A stretch of DNA of 64,000 nucleotides from Arbacia lixula. Taxonomy: Eukaryota; Echinodermata; Echinoidea; Arbacioida; Arbaciidae. The stretch covers positions 25,975,299 through 26,039,298 of the forward strand of contig OZ022580.1 of assembly GCA_963669155.1 (NCBI GenBank), written 5' to 3'. Below are positions 10,330 to 22,121 of this stretch, piece after piece (position 1 is the first letter of the stretch; each line of letters opens with the position of its first letter). The notes under the pieces were generated by a model. It did no database searches and was not told the origin of the DNA. It saw only the letters and a list, made by a program, of their open reading frames with translations. The position numbers and the translations under genes are program-made.

Positions 10330-11880
10330 GAAGAATATATGAGGTTGGGATGGTGCTGACAACGTAAATGTAAACACAAACAAATCAATGAAGACGCCGT
10401 GCCGGTGAAGAAAAGTTTATAGATATTACGGTCTTAAACCTTTATCAAGAGTGAACAGTTTACATCAATAAATAAATCATACTTATGTACATTGTTTATT
10501 CTTGATAAAGGTCCGAAACTGAAATAACGATAAACATTTCTTCCCGGGCGTCTTAATTTTACATACAGTTATATATATTTACTCTTAACTTACTGGGGTA
10601 ACCCCTCTGTGCCGGAGGCTTGCTCTATTACAGTTTTCTCTATTACAGTTTGGTCGCAAATTTGCGACAGCGGCATGTTACCCCTTAGTCGCAAAAATGC
10701 GACAGCGGCAGGTTAAGCGTTAAAGCGTCCACTGATATGATGACACGGCACGAGACAAACTACAATGGAATGATGATTCTTCCAAAAGTACTCTAAAATT
10801 AAAGTAGTAATTATTGTGTTTTTAGTCATTTTTTTTCGAAACCAACGAATACTGTGCCGCCCCGCCTCACCCTCTCTTGTAAAGTTGTCATTTTGTAGCC
10901 GTATATAAAGTCTCCATGACATAAGTTGTAATTACCGTATGCACCATATACAATACAAGTAGGTCTATATACCGGTATGCAATACACATGCATTATGATT
11001 TTGGTTGCTTGGCTTTAATTAATAGAGCATTCCCCTCTCCGCATAACCATCAAACGCAGGCCTTCGAAATATAATCATGATATGCATACACAATGCACCC
11101 GGCACGGGTGTGCATAATTTGTCCTCGAATTCTATGAACTGGGCGTCACTAATAAACTATCCGTATACGGAGCAAGATCTTACCTTGAGCAGACGGTCGA
11201 GGATTTTGTTCTTATTTCCCCTTTTAATGACCATCATGCACGGCCTAGTAGAAACTAATCTTCCCTGTGATCCAAGTGTTTTCACCACGTTAAATCAAGT
11301 CAATTGTTCTTTCGATCCATGCTTCCAAAATGATTAGCATCCAGTGTAATTCCAGACCACCATACCAGAGACGGTGAGAAACCGATACTGTTTCAGTAAT
11401 TCCTCAGTTTGGAGGTTGGCGTGTGTGGTAGGTACACAATGAATAGGTACGCGGTCGCCCAACCTCGCCCAATGAGCGGGCATAGCCAAATAGGTCAAAA
11501 AGCATAGCCTGAACGAACAGGCTGCACACGCTCGAGTGGGTATTCAAAATGAAATGTATTTATATTGAATTGTTACGGAGCCACCTTTGAAATGAAATTA
11601 TTTATTTTCAGGAAAACAATAACAGTGTGGGAAAAGAGAGAGATATGGAATGAGAGGCAGAGGTATGCAAACAGAGAGAGAGAGAGAGAGACAGATAAAC
11701 ACACATTGATCTGGCATGTCTGGGCCATGTCGCCTACATCATGTTCATGGTTTCAAGTATTGTAAATTACCATTGATGATAACTGTCATAGCAGTAAAGC
11801 TAGAAGCACATTTGCTGCTTCCATGGCAGTTACAACAATTGAACATAGATATGCAACAGGGTCCAGAAAGATAAAAGCAA
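10330..11880. other. No gene recognised; one short direct repeat
   Basis: Mostly unique AT-rich DNA. GTCGCAAATTTGCGACAGCG (from 10,652) and a close relative with AAAATGCGACAGCGGCA (from 10,689) form a short direct repeat. No family could be assigned to the open frame at 11,077-11,337. Confidence 0.45.
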
Positions 11881-11883
11881 CAG

Positions 11884-11982
11884 ATCAGAGGGAGTTAGAG
11901 AGAGTGAGAGAGAGAGAGAGAGTGAGAGAGAGAGAGAGCGAGAGAGAGAGAGAAAAGGAGAGAGAGAGGGGTGTGAGAGAGA

Positions 11983-12027
<45 letters not shown>

Positions 12028-12102
12028 GAAAGGCAAGAGAGGGGATGAGAGAGGGAGGGAGACAGAGAGACAGAGAGAGAATGGGAGAAAGGGAGTGAGA
12101 GA

Positions 12103-12142
<40 letters not shown>

Positions 12143-12274
12143 TAAAGTGAGTTAAACAAGAGAAAAAAAGAAAGCAGAGAGAAAAAACAAGGGAATATGG
12201 ACATATAGTGTATGTGTGCGTGTTTCAGTTTGTCATGTTTGTGTGTGTGTGTGGGGGGGGGGGGGGTATGTGTG

Positions 12275-12340
<66 letters not shown>

Positions 12341-12358
12341 GTGTGTGAGTGAGTGGGA
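11884..12358. repeat. Compound (GA)n and (GT)n low-complexity block
   Basis: An imperfect (GA)n block (about 11,890-12,100), then (GT)n (12,104-12,141), a short AG-rich spacer, a G-run near 12,253 and more (GT)n to about 12,346. The long serine/leucine and histidine/threonine open frames through it are microsatellite artefacts. Confidence 0.95.
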
Positions 12359-14699
12359 GGGGGAGAGGGAGGGTAATACGGATGGCGGGATATAATGTCA
12401 CATGTGTGTACATTTCTAAAACCATCACAGTAAAACATGATTTCATGATGGTGTTAACGCCCTACACACTGATGTGCATGTATTGTTTTTGTCTGACCAC
12501 ACTGGAGTTTCAATGTTAGGAAGAATATTTACCACGTTTGTAACTCTTCCTTAAAGAAGAAAGAGAGAGGTGGCAGATGGCGGGAGTAGGAGAGGGTGGG
12601 GGAGAAGGGATACAAGGAGCAGGAGAAGAGAAAGGAGGAAGGAGCGAAGGGAGATTACGAAGGAGAGCAAAATGAATGCAAAGTGAGAAAGGGGTATAGG
12701 GATATAAAGAAAAATGGAAGTGGATCATGATGGAGAGGAAAAAGGACAGAGAAAGAGAGAGAAGGGAGGCAGAGAGAGAGAGCGGGGGGGGGGGGCAGGA
12801 AAAATGTTGTAAGGGGTGGGGAATGAGGAATGTGCAGAATGGGAGGAGGAGGGAGAGGGAGAAGATGGGGAAGAAGGACAGAGAAAGAGGGAGAGAGAGA
12901 GGGAGAGAGAAACAAAACAAAACAATAACAAGAGTGAGCGTTAGAGAGAGATGGTGACAGGGGTATAGATTGGGAGGAAGAGAGAGAACGAAACATCGAG
13001 AGTAATATTGAGGCGTAAACATCATTACACCTTGTGAGCCAATTATCGAGATCAAAACACAGAATAGGGTCATCTATCGTAATTGCGCACATATCGTACG
13101 GTAGGTTGTGACGTAGAATCGCTGATATTTCACAATTAAAATTTGGGCCGGAGTGTTTTCATAACCTAATACGGTAACACTGCAGCACAATATAATTTAA
13201 AAACACAATATGGCGACAGTAGTTTTGAGTACATGTATATAGACGTTGAGATGAATATGATTTAAAAAAAAGCGAGAGAGCAAACAGAAGAGTTAATTGT
13301 TAAGTGAAATTTAGACGAAGAGAAGCATCCAAAATACATTGAAAATTTATATAATCATTGATTAAAGAAATAAAGTGCAAGTTAGAGATTGTGCCACAGT
13401 AACATTATTGTTAAACACGCTGTGAACTGAGGCCACAATTCGAAATATGTGGACATTATGACAGAGCACAAAGCACACATGACGTCCAATGTTGGAAGCA
13501 CCACGTGACAACACCATTGTCTCGATGCTTTGATGATTGATAACTTGAATGAGACGTTTCGACAATTAAACAAACATTCTACCATCATAACATAAATCAA
13601 GGAGCTAAATTACTCTTTTTGGATAAAAAAAAAATACCCTCCTAATCTGTCACAATCGATTTTTTGCTTTCGTTTTTTTTTTTATCGTATCTATTCAATT
13701 TTCTGTACGCTGGCGAGTAAGATCAGGTGGTGTCGCAACGTGTCGCCCTCACTTTGCCCACGCTATTCGGTGCTACAAACACAGAAACACAGAGTTAACT
13801 ATGTTTGTCTTGAAACTATCATATCAATCGTAATTTTGGAATTCGACACAGTCTTGAAACCATAACCCTGATAACAAACATCATTTGCAAGCATCCACCA
13901 TGTCCACTATCTAGTGTGGCTTAGGTTACCATGGTTACTGATGTTGATGTAATGGTAATAATGTAAACATTGAACATGACAGTTCTACTTATACACTAAC
14001 ATTATACCAGCTTTATATCCTGAACTTATGTCGCACAGTCTCTCTCCTAACATTTCCTAAATACACGATAGCCTCACCAGAAAATCAAAAACTGCCAAAT
14101 TATTATCTATACAGTAATTGTCAAATACCCGTGTTTCGCGTGATTAACTAAAATGCATTATAATGCTCACCACATCGTGATATGAAATAGTTGAACATCA
14201 TACATGTCATAGTTACTGATGAAGATTCGTTTCTAGTGTATTCATACATTCTTAGTTAGATTCGTAACCAATGTAACATATAGGTCTGGAACAATTAGAA
14301 AAACGGAAGGCTTGCGCTAATGAGAAATGTATTACTAATACAACTGGGTAAGAGTCACCATAGAATCGTCAAGATTGTTTGTTATGCAATTAGGACACAG
14401 GCAACGCTGAAGAGAGATAGAAGAAAATATTGGGCCTGGCTTTGTGTTTCATGGAAACAAACATGTATATAATTTGGTTCACATACTCCTTATAATGGAG
14501 GGATGCATGAGGGAGGGAGAGAGGGCGACATAGAGAGGGCGACATAGAGAGGGAAGGGGTGGGGGTGAGATTGGGAGGGAGAAGGAAAAACAAGATGAGG
14601 AGAAGAACAAAAAAAAAACAAGAGAGAAGCAGTCGGAAAAAAGAGATGAAAAAAGGAAGAGATCATGGAGATAAAAGAGAGATACACAGAGAGAGACAT

Positions 14700-14709
14700 A
14701 GAGAGACAT

Positions 14710-14762
<53 letters not shown>
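14700..14762. repeat. (GA)n microsatellite
   Basis: Imperfect then pure GA repeat inside intron 2 of the pseudogene. The matching intron of the intact gene has only a short GA-rich stretch at 6,470-6,560. Confidence 0.9.
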
Positions 14763-14765
<3 letters not shown>

Positions 14766-14810
14766 TAAACAGAAACACGGAGAGAAGACAGTGGGAAATA
14801 CAATCCAAGC

Positions 14811-14885
14811 CTTCTTATCATCAAGTAAATAATGACCAGTCGATATTGTCTCGTTGTTCCCAGGCGCTGGTACCACGACCTCCAG
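14811..14885 (-). pseudogene. Exon 2 remnant of the sialyltransferase pseudogene
   Basis: Reads VVVPAPGNNETISTG then HYLLDDKKAW, against VVVPAPENNETTSTG and YYFLDDKKVW in the intact gene. The first half of the exon, including the acidic run, is gone, and the donor position has GC instead of GT. Confidence 0.85.
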
Positions 14886-15202
14886 AAAACGTACAGCGTA
14901 GAAAACAAAATATTGATTGAATTTTGTTATTAGTCAACTGTTATCAATTGTTTGTGTATTATTGACCTTCTACACAAGCGGGAGCAACTAGCCATAACCA
15001 TGAATGCACGATAATGTCAATCATATTGGGGTGATTAACCGGTTGTTGTTGTGTTTTGTTTGGCCGTGACGGGGGAACACTATCGTGGCTGAAGTAGCAA
15101 ACTAGTAGCAAACTAACGCCGGAGAATAGGAATGGTAATCCACTTTCTTAGCAACGAAGCTTCAGTCTTCTATTTAGCTACTTGCAGTATACCGAGACGT
15201 AC

Positions 15203-15399
15203 CTCTTAGCTGTTGTTGCTCAACTCTTTCAGCACACTCGGGAAGAACGAGGAATTATCGAGCAAACCACCGAACCACACGTGTCGTGATCCGACGTCGG
15301 CATCGTACGAGGTGCGCATGGTTGTGGTGTTCTTCATGTGACACAGCATTAGAACAGCGACAAGGGACGTAACCAGGGAGTAGAGACACGTAACTATGA
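15203..15399 (-). pseudogene. Exon 1 remnant of the sialyltransferase pseudogene
   Basis: Reads FIVTCLYSLVTSLVAVLMLC and later MRTSYDADVGSRH, recognisably the membrane anchor and stem of the intact exon 1. The initiator region is deleted, and the Lys codon two before the donor is TAA (15,208-15,206). The GTACGT donor itself is preserved. Confidence 0.88.
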
Positions 15400-15796
15400 A
15401 AGAAAATGAAAAGGGGAAAAGAGTAGAGTTGCCCCTTTTAAGGCAGGGCTTAGCATCGTTTGGTTTGAATGCACATCATAACCACACATGACATTTTGAG
15501 GTGGAAAAGAATAAGGAATTAACGGTTGTATGAACTATGTTTTTTTTCTTTCTTTTTTTTAAAGGAAAGTAGAGAAATGGTATGATGTTGGAACAGCTTA
15601 CAACGACTCCCGAGCAGAGTTGTCGCGATCACGTTTCCAACCCTCGTTTTTATCAGGATTATGTTAATATGTTTAGACGATTCTCGTGAGTAACGGGATT
15701 TCCTGCTGAGAGTTAAAAAGCCCAGATCATAGGAATAGATTGGAAAAATCTTGGGCTTGTTGATTTTGCCTTTGCCACACCCATACGAAAAAACAC

Positions 15797-16264
15797 AGCT
15801 TTTTACACTGGCAAAGAGGGGCTACGGGGCAAGGGGCTACGGGGCAAAAGGGGGCTAAGCCCCCTCGCCCCCCCCCCCCCCTTAGGCCCCATCTATATTA
15901 CGGGGATAAGCTTGGACCACTTTCTGTTTAAATTGGTTTTTACCAAAGTGGGCTAGCCCCATGCAAGCCAAATAGTTCGGGGCTAAGAGCGCCAGTGTAA
16001 ACAACAACTAAAAATAGTACGGGGCTAAGGAAATGCGGTGCTCAGCTCGCAAGGCCGAGACGCCGTGACCAGTCAGATAATGCCCAACTGGCGAGTTACC
16101 TTGATGCGGAGTGGTAAAGAGTAGTAAATGTGTAAGACGTACACATAAATATTCATAAGCTGTCGAGAAAGTCCGGGCTAACGATTTCGAGTGGGAACAT
16201 CGTAGATTTCCTTAGTCGGGTTTAAGAAATAGTACGAGGCTAAGAAATGCCAGTGTAAAAAGCT
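15797..16264. mobile_element. MITE with AGCTTTTTACACTGGC ends
   Basis: 16-base inverted termini (AGCTTTTTACACTGGC) enclose 468 bp. Internal words GGGGCTACGG and GGGGCTAAG recur, with a G-run/C-run near 15,870. AGCT at both outer edges could be a 4-bp target duplication or part of the TIR. Non-autonomous DNA transposon; superfamily not assigned. Confidence 0.75.
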
Positions 16265-16284
16265 TCAAAAAATCATCCGGGACA

Positions 16285-16460
16285 TTTTGACTTCTCTAAC
16301 GTCACTGGAGGAGTGCGTTGTTTTTTTTCTTCAAATTTTCGTCAAAATGAAACTATATTGCGGCAAAAAACAAATGTAAAATTCGTTTTTAGTGGATAAT
16401 TGTACATAGATTAGTGGGAACTTATTTTTCTATTTTAGAAACCCTTTAAATGGCTTAGAC
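16285..16460 (+). repeat. Interspersed repeat D, copy 1
   Basis: Carries TTCAAATTTTCGTCAAAATG, TTGCGGCAAA, TTTTTAGTGGATA and GGGAACTTATTT in fixed order. Copies are at 26,698-26,850 (plus) and 47,300-47,425 (minus). Confidence 0.8.
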
Positions 16461-16469
16461 TCTTAATAG

Positions 16470-17125
16470 AATCAACTGGGCAACTTGTGAAATGTATACT
16501 GAGACACTAATTTGGTCTTTCTATGTTACCATTTAAAAAAATAGATAGCAATTTCGTAACTTCCTCAAATCCGAAAATTTCATCAACATGTACACATGGT
16601 AACGGCGCTGGTGGCCACATCCACCAGAAGTGCAATGGCAAACAGGTAGATTATGAAAACTGAGGGTCCTGCCTAAAAAGAGGGGGATGGGGGGGGGGGG
16701 ATTTTCGGTTTCTGGCCCATGGACTACATGTACTTTTCTTCTGCCTCACATTCTTTATCGCTCCATATCTATCTCTTTTTCTTCCACACTGTTATTTTTT
16801 CCTACAAATAAATGATTTAAGTTAAAGGTGGTTTCGTGACAATCATTCACAAATACATTTCATTATGAATACCCACTGAAGCGCGTGCAGCCTGCCTGTG
16901 TTTGCTTTATTTTGGCCCTGCTATGATATGGAGCTATTACGCACTTGATAATGTGTAAAGAGAGTGCAGTGCATGTGTGTGTTATGTCTATGCAGGGATG
17001 TGTTAGGAAGGAGGGACAACTCGAGTATGATATATTCAAACGTCTGTATGGATACTATAAGCGTGCTAATGAATGTCAAAAGCATTCCACAATCACTACA
17101 ATGCTTTGATGTCCCATGCGCGCCA
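16470..17125. other. No gene recognised
   Basis: AT-rich DNA with one poly-G run near 16,690. Confidence 0.45.
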
Positions 17126-17129
17126 CCGA

Positions 17130-17860
17130 CATTTAGCTGTAGTTATGTCAATGGAAGGGGTATTTATGAAATGACATGACGACTTCTAGGAGCCGTATCT
17201 CGCTTATGTTTGGATCCCTTACTCTGAAAATTTAGTATGTTGTAGCCAAGTCTACTAGCTTTCGTTGTCTTCATTTTTTGATCAGATGTCGGGATCATGG
17301 CGAAATTTCAGCTTGAATACTGATTTCTAAATCATTCTAGCCTCTGCTGGGCATTACGTGTTAAGTGAATGGGAAGATCTGCGGCTCAATGGGTAATGCG
17401 CTGTTTTAAGTTCTCGAGGCCCCCGGTTCGATTCCTGGAGTGGGTAGGGTCAATTTTTGTAATTCCTTTGCAATGTTTATTTTGCCACCTTCTCCTGTTC
17501 TATCCCTCACTTCACTTTTCTCTTTGAGATATTCTTTCCTCTCGCCCTTTTATTCAAAATGCCTGTGATATTTAGGTGGATTATGTGACCAGTTAGGCAA
17601 GTTTCTAAAATGTTAGTATGTTGTAGGTGCGCTAAGAACTTTTTTGAGCGTGCCTCTGATTTCTAATGAATAGATGGTATCACCATGGAAGGTCCATCGT
17701 GTCACCGTGCTTTTACCAGCCAATGCCTGTGAATGAATTTGCCAATGCAGACCACCTTATACTTGTCCACAAGTATGGCTCCTTCATTTTCATGTTGATA
17801 CCATTAGTAGCCTATGGATGTATGTGCTGGAAATTTATGCTAGATATAGGACGAAATATT
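17130..17860 (+). repeat. 0.7-kb repeat C with internal tRNA-like promoter, copy 1
   Basis: Matches 23,400-24,030 in inverted orientation over most of its length. Landmarks are TTAGTATGTTGTAG (twice), CGAAATTTCAGCTTGAATA, ATTACGTGTTAAGTGAATGG and TGAATAGATGGT. Near 17,385-17,440 it has a box A-like GCGGCTCAATGGGTAATG and box B-like GGTTCGATTCC spaced as in a tRNA, which suggests a SINE derived from a tRNA. The tRNA-like part sits in the middle of the shared block, so either a SINE inserted into an older repeat or the element is composite. Confidence 0.75.
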
Positions 17861-18127
17861 TTAGCCATCGCATGAATTCCAAGTGTTTTTTTGTAATCAT
17901 TTCATGATTCAAAATATGCTGGAAAATAGTCCGAATGATATGCAAGTACAAGTCAGACTACTTTCTTATTTTCTTTCTCCAAGAGGCACCGTGTGTGGCT
18001 GTAGTACTACACCCACCCACGGTACCTCTTGGAGGCTGTCGTTATCTGTGCATTCCACATTGTATTTCAAGTAACGCCTTTAACTTAATAAACAATTCTC
18101 GTTATATATGCTGTTATTTACATCGAT

Positions 18128-18375
18128 CAAACAATACGTTACTAATGGTAACCCCAAAGCTTGTCTGAGTTTTGTCCGAGAAGCAACAACTAATATATTC
18201 AGAATGCGTTCCATCCATTGAAAGTAAATCACGAAATACTATCTATTCTATTCTATTTAGCCTATTTCTCTCCACTGCTGAAGGAAGGCCTCCTCATCAT
18301 TTTTCCATCGAAATACAGGTGAAGTAAAAAAAAAAGAAAAAAAAAACCCGCGTCACTAGGCAGTTTGGGGAACAT
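18128..18375 (+). repeat. Interspersed repeat E, copy 2
   Basis: Contains TAATGGTAACCCCAAAGC and CAACTAATATATTCAGAA as in copy 1 at 4,305. It is interrupted by about 60 bases of CT-rich and A-rich sequence before the match resumes. Confidence 0.7.
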
Positions 18376-18564
18376 TGTGCATACTTAACGAAAATGGATT
18401 TTGGCCTTTTGCATTATTGCCACGCTTTACTCCCAATTTTGTATATATGACATCCGGCTAGAGATGCGGAACATTCATTGCAGATTACCTCCGTGTGGCT
18501 ACAATGAAATGGTTATTGTCGACATGCACAAAAGATGTTAGGCCTACCCCCCCCCCCCCCCCCC

Positions 18565-18745
18565 CCTCCATCGTGGACATTGTCTATCGGGTAGGTGATC
18601 TGAAAGGGCACGCTCGTCGTTGAGAGGTAGCCGCCGATATGATGGCGGTGGCCGGCTAGCCAGTGCGGAGAACCGTTGTCCAACATTGTCCTGACAACGC
18701 GCTGGCAAGCCATAACCCTGCATACCTTTGCGGGTTGATCTTACC
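18565..18745 (-). other. GC-rich exon-like stretch, unidentified
   Basis: Compositionally unlike its AT-rich surroundings and open in more than one minus frame, one reading MACQRVVRTMLDNGSPHWL. It is bounded on the low-coordinate side by a C-run (18,548-18,566). I recognise no family. It could be a decayed exon or a CpG-rich repeat end. Confidence 0.2.
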
Positions 18746-18799
18746 AACGCCGTTTTCTATACCTTAGTTTTATTTTAAGTCAAGGGGTCAAAGTTGCCT

Positions 18800-20170
18800 C
18801 TCGAAGAAATAAAGGATTCCCTTATCGATCGTTTATCAATAGCTACAATTAACTGCCTATTTCAAATTATAGGCCTGGTCTTATTAAATGATATTTTATA
18901 TCCGTATATTTCATTTCTAGGACGGATAGGAAATCATTAATAGTTAAAGTAAATCAGCAATTTTCTTCAATCGGAGCGGATTCTAATAGTTAACGGTAGA
19001 GGGACAGTCTCTTTACATGAAGCTACAATTAGTTGGCAGTTTCTTAATGACGGTGCTGGCTCTATCAATGATTATGATTAAGCGGTAGTTTCGTCAAAGG
19101 GCGCATCGGGATTAATTGATAACTACATTGCAATGAAATCGGCAGTTTTCTTCAATCTCTTCAAACGTTGAACATGCAAAATGGATAGCTAACCACGGAG
19201 CAAGGGCTAATAGACCGGTTTACAAATGTAGTAAAATTTATGGATGTTTCTTCCCTCGGGGCCTAGTAACGAGTTATTTCATTAACCTGTACCTAGAAAT
19301 GGTATACAGTACTTGGAATCCACTTTGCATACATAAATTGTTGCTTTGTCGGGCAGACATCAGGCAAGCTTTCCGATTATCAGGGGCAACCTTTGTTAGA
19401 CTGGTATGCCTACAATGTGAATATTTTAGCAAACCGATCTATTCAATCGATGCGTGTGTGTACTAACATAATCGTAAAATGTAGAAAATCCCGACTCCCG
19501 TAAATTTTTTCGGCGGACTCTTTGGCGACTGAAACTGGAAAGTAAGACGGGCTTTGTCTGGTACTTTCTGAACCAAAATCTGTTATTTTAGAGTAATGTT
19601 AAATCATTTTGAATAAAGCTTTAAATAGAATTGACATGTTTAATGGGTAAACTTGCCCTTTAAGACAGTGTATTGAACAGCAAATTTGAATAGAAGAAAA
19701 TATGTGAGAACTTTCATTCCCATTTTTTGGTTAGTATTGCATCAACCAATGATTAAAAGTTCTTCGAATTTTTCTTTAAGAGTAAGAGTGTGCTAATAAG
19801 TACTATTTAGAAACGAATTTTTAAAAATGTTATGTTTGTTTAATACGTCACCACTTATGGTCACGTGACCCATCGAAGGCAATTTAAATCTTTTCATACT
19901 TCTTATCGTTCGATGTATCATGACTTGGTGAAAACATCAGTAAAACCAAGCTTCAGTCTTATTTTGTTGTGTAGGTAGAGGAGATTATCCTTGGCAATGT
20001 TCTTAACACCCCCGTGAGAGTGGTAATAAATGTGACATTTTAAACTTCATTCCTAACAATATAAAGCTTCCAGTTTGTAAGGGCTATCATATCACTTCGT
20101 AAGCTTTGAACTATCACAAAGTCATAGTGAGACTTTATTGAAATTTGGAATGAATTTTTTAACAGCCCAC
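18800..20170. other. No gene recognised
   Basis: AT-rich spacer. A short stretch near 19,255-19,300 weakly resembles one end of repeat E. Nothing else stands out. Confidence 0.45.
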
Positions 20171-20466
20171 CGACGATATCAAGAATTCGACTTCTTGATA
20201 TCAAGTATTTTATTTCTTGATATCACGAATTCATTTCTTGATATCACGAATTCATTTCTTGATATCAAGAATTGCCATTGCTTGACTACACAAAACCATT
20301 TCTTGATATCAAGAAGTCGAATTCTTGATATCAAGAAATGGTTTTGTGTAGTTAAGCAATGGCAATTCTTGATATCAAGAAATGGAATTTCTGATATCAA
20401 GAAATCGAAATCTTGATATCAAGAAGTCGAATTCGTGATATCAAGAAATCGAATTCGTGATATCAA
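20171..20466. repeat. 22-bp-phased palindrome array around GATATC
   Basis: Twelve GATATC cores start at 20,175, 20,197, 20,219, 20,240, 20,261, 20,305, 20,327, 20,371, 20,393, 20,415, 20,437 and 20,459. Steps are 21-22 bases or exactly 44. Most cores sit in the 16-base palindrome TTCTTGATATCAAGAA. The array is itself a large imperfect inverted repeat centred near 20,319, whose inner arms share CCATTGCTTGACTACACA with one mismatch. Open frames across it are artefacts of stop-poor units. Class unknown. Confidence 0.95.
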
Positions 20467-20496
20467 GAAATAGGAATAAACGTTAAAACGGCTTGC

Positions 20497-20640
20497 CATA
20501 ATTCCGAACGTTACGCGACAAATGCTCGGATTAACGAACCCTTTTTCGTTTTCGGATTAACGAGCATCGAGGTACAGGCAATTTACGTGTTTCGGAATTA
20601 CGAACCTTCGGAATAACGAACCTTCGGAATATCGCACTGT
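20497..20640 (-). repeat. TTCCGAAGGTTCG short-unit repeat, copy 2
   Basis: Inverted copy of the block at 612-775, with the same core and the same terminal 16-base words. It lies only about 30 bases from the end of the GATATC array. Confidence 0.75.
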
Positions 20641-21627
20641 AACCGTTAATTCGTTCTCTATTGACCAGCGTATTAGTGGCCGTGGATTTTTTTCCCACCC
20701 AGATACTGAGCAACGCACGACACGAAGGCTGTGCTGAATATTCATATTCCTTATACGTCGCAAATAAACCACAACCATTTGGTTAGTGCGGTTCCATGGC
20801 AACTTTTGACATCCTTACTTGACACGGGGTCACGAGCAACGGCAGCTAGGTTAATAATTTACTCTATGAAATCTACTTCTCGTCAGTTTTCTTCAAATAT
20901 TTACTTGGTACTTCCCATATATGATGTGTTTGTGAAACACTCACTAAGAATTGAGTGCTCGTAACAGGATGTCATTAAAGTCGCATAAAATATCCAAACG
21001 CTATCCTCCCGGACTAAGGGACACGCACATCACTTCGAAAATAGTATCATATCCTAACATTGCATGTTAGGATGGAGTTATGATAGAAAACATAGTATTA
21101 AAAGCGGTATCACTGTTATTATCATTACAAGTTGTAAGCTAGTTATAACGAGTTAAATGAAACAGAACACATGATTCCTTGCTTCTAATAGAACCTAAAG
21201 TTAATCAAGCGTGATAAATAGAGTTGATGTGTGAAGGTTATAGCAATGAGAATGACTGGGTTCATGACGTAGAGTAAAGTAAAGTTAACGCAAGAGAGTC
21301 TATAGCTTTTTGACCATCCAGCTTTATTGCTCATCTCGTCGTATTCCATGCATGCGAACAATTGGCAGGGTGAAGACGGTCGACTCCACATCATAGCAAA
21401 CGATGGGTATTTCTTCTCTGCATGTTCGTAGGTGGACTAAATAATGTTTGAACCGAGAACAGTGCTGCATTGTATTAATTACTCGAGGTTATGATCGATA
21501 TACCTTAACAACGGATATAGCGTTCATTGGTTATTCATTATGAAGGAGGGAGTAATACGCTCTACTTGCGCCGATGGTAAAAGTGTACGGGTGTGACTGT
21601 CTGGATGTATTTGCGGGTATGGGTGTG

Positions 21628-21685
<58 letters not shown>

Positions 21686-22121
21686 AGCTAATGAGAGAGT
21701 CAGATACAGGGGGTATACAAATGGGTATACAGATTTGGCAAATTTGATTATGATCGTGGGAAATTAACTCCCACTATGTTCAAACAGGAACAAAGTATAT
21801 AGGGTATCTCATTTAGCGCACGAACGGGTCACCAGTCGTGCGTAAATATGGTGAAGTCGTTCTTAGCTTGAAAGCATTGCATTGTCATGGAAAGGTCTTC
21901 GGAAGAAAAATGATGCTGCATAGAGACACTGATTTAAATTTAGAATTTGTCTTGAATTGAAGAGTTAATAGTTTGATGAACGTTACATCGAAAAAAAAAT
22001 ATGTGGCATTGTTGAACATGAAAATAGAAGAGTATGAAGTTAAACATTTACAGTGCAAGTATAATTACTCCGAAAAAAGAAAAAAAAAATAAGACCTAGG
22101 AAATATACTTTAAATAGTAGG
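20641..22121. other. No gene recognised; (GA)n at 21,630-21,682
   Basis: Unique AT-rich DNA with a pure GA microsatellite. At 21,795-21,865 the words CATTTAGCGCACGAACGGG and GTCACCAGTCGTGCGTAAA resemble the inner part of the foldback element at 56,134-56,325. They are probably a diverged fragment of it. Confidence 0.5.

Larger units (their letters stand above)
12531..15790 (-). pseudogene. Partial duplicate of the sialyltransferase gene (unprocessed)
   Basis: This matches 3,763-7,620 in order and orientation, introns included, so it arose by DNA duplication and not by retrotransposition. The left breakpoint lies inside exon 4. Exon 4 survives as about 21 bases (12,531-12,551). Exon 3 with the L motif is missing between about 13,660 and 13,770. 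Exon 2 keeps only its 3' part (14,811-14,885). Exon 1 (15,203-15,399) has lost its ATG and has TAA two codons before the donor. Intron landmarks persist, for example GGAGCTAAATTACTC near 13,610 and near 4,982. No functional product is possible. Similarity ends near 15,790, next to a MITE. Confidence 0.9.

Noticed and set aside
11823-12446. Long open frames of Arg/Glu, Ser/Leu and His/Thr residues
   Set aside because: They are translations of (GA)n and (GT)n microsatellites in several frames at once. The same applies at 12.5-13.1, 14.4-14.9, 30.7-30.95, 49.0-49.2, 55.5-56.0 and 63.0-63.4 kb.
20138-20416. Open frames reading FLDITNSFLDI and similar on both strands
   Set aside because: The 22-bp unit lacks stops in several frames. 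The period is not a multiple of three, so a maintained coding repeat is not plausible.
20171-20466. CRISPR-like regular spacing of the GATATC array
   Set aside because: The setting is a eukaryotic nuclear genome. There are no unique spacers between identical repeats and no cas genes; the regularity comes from palindromic units.
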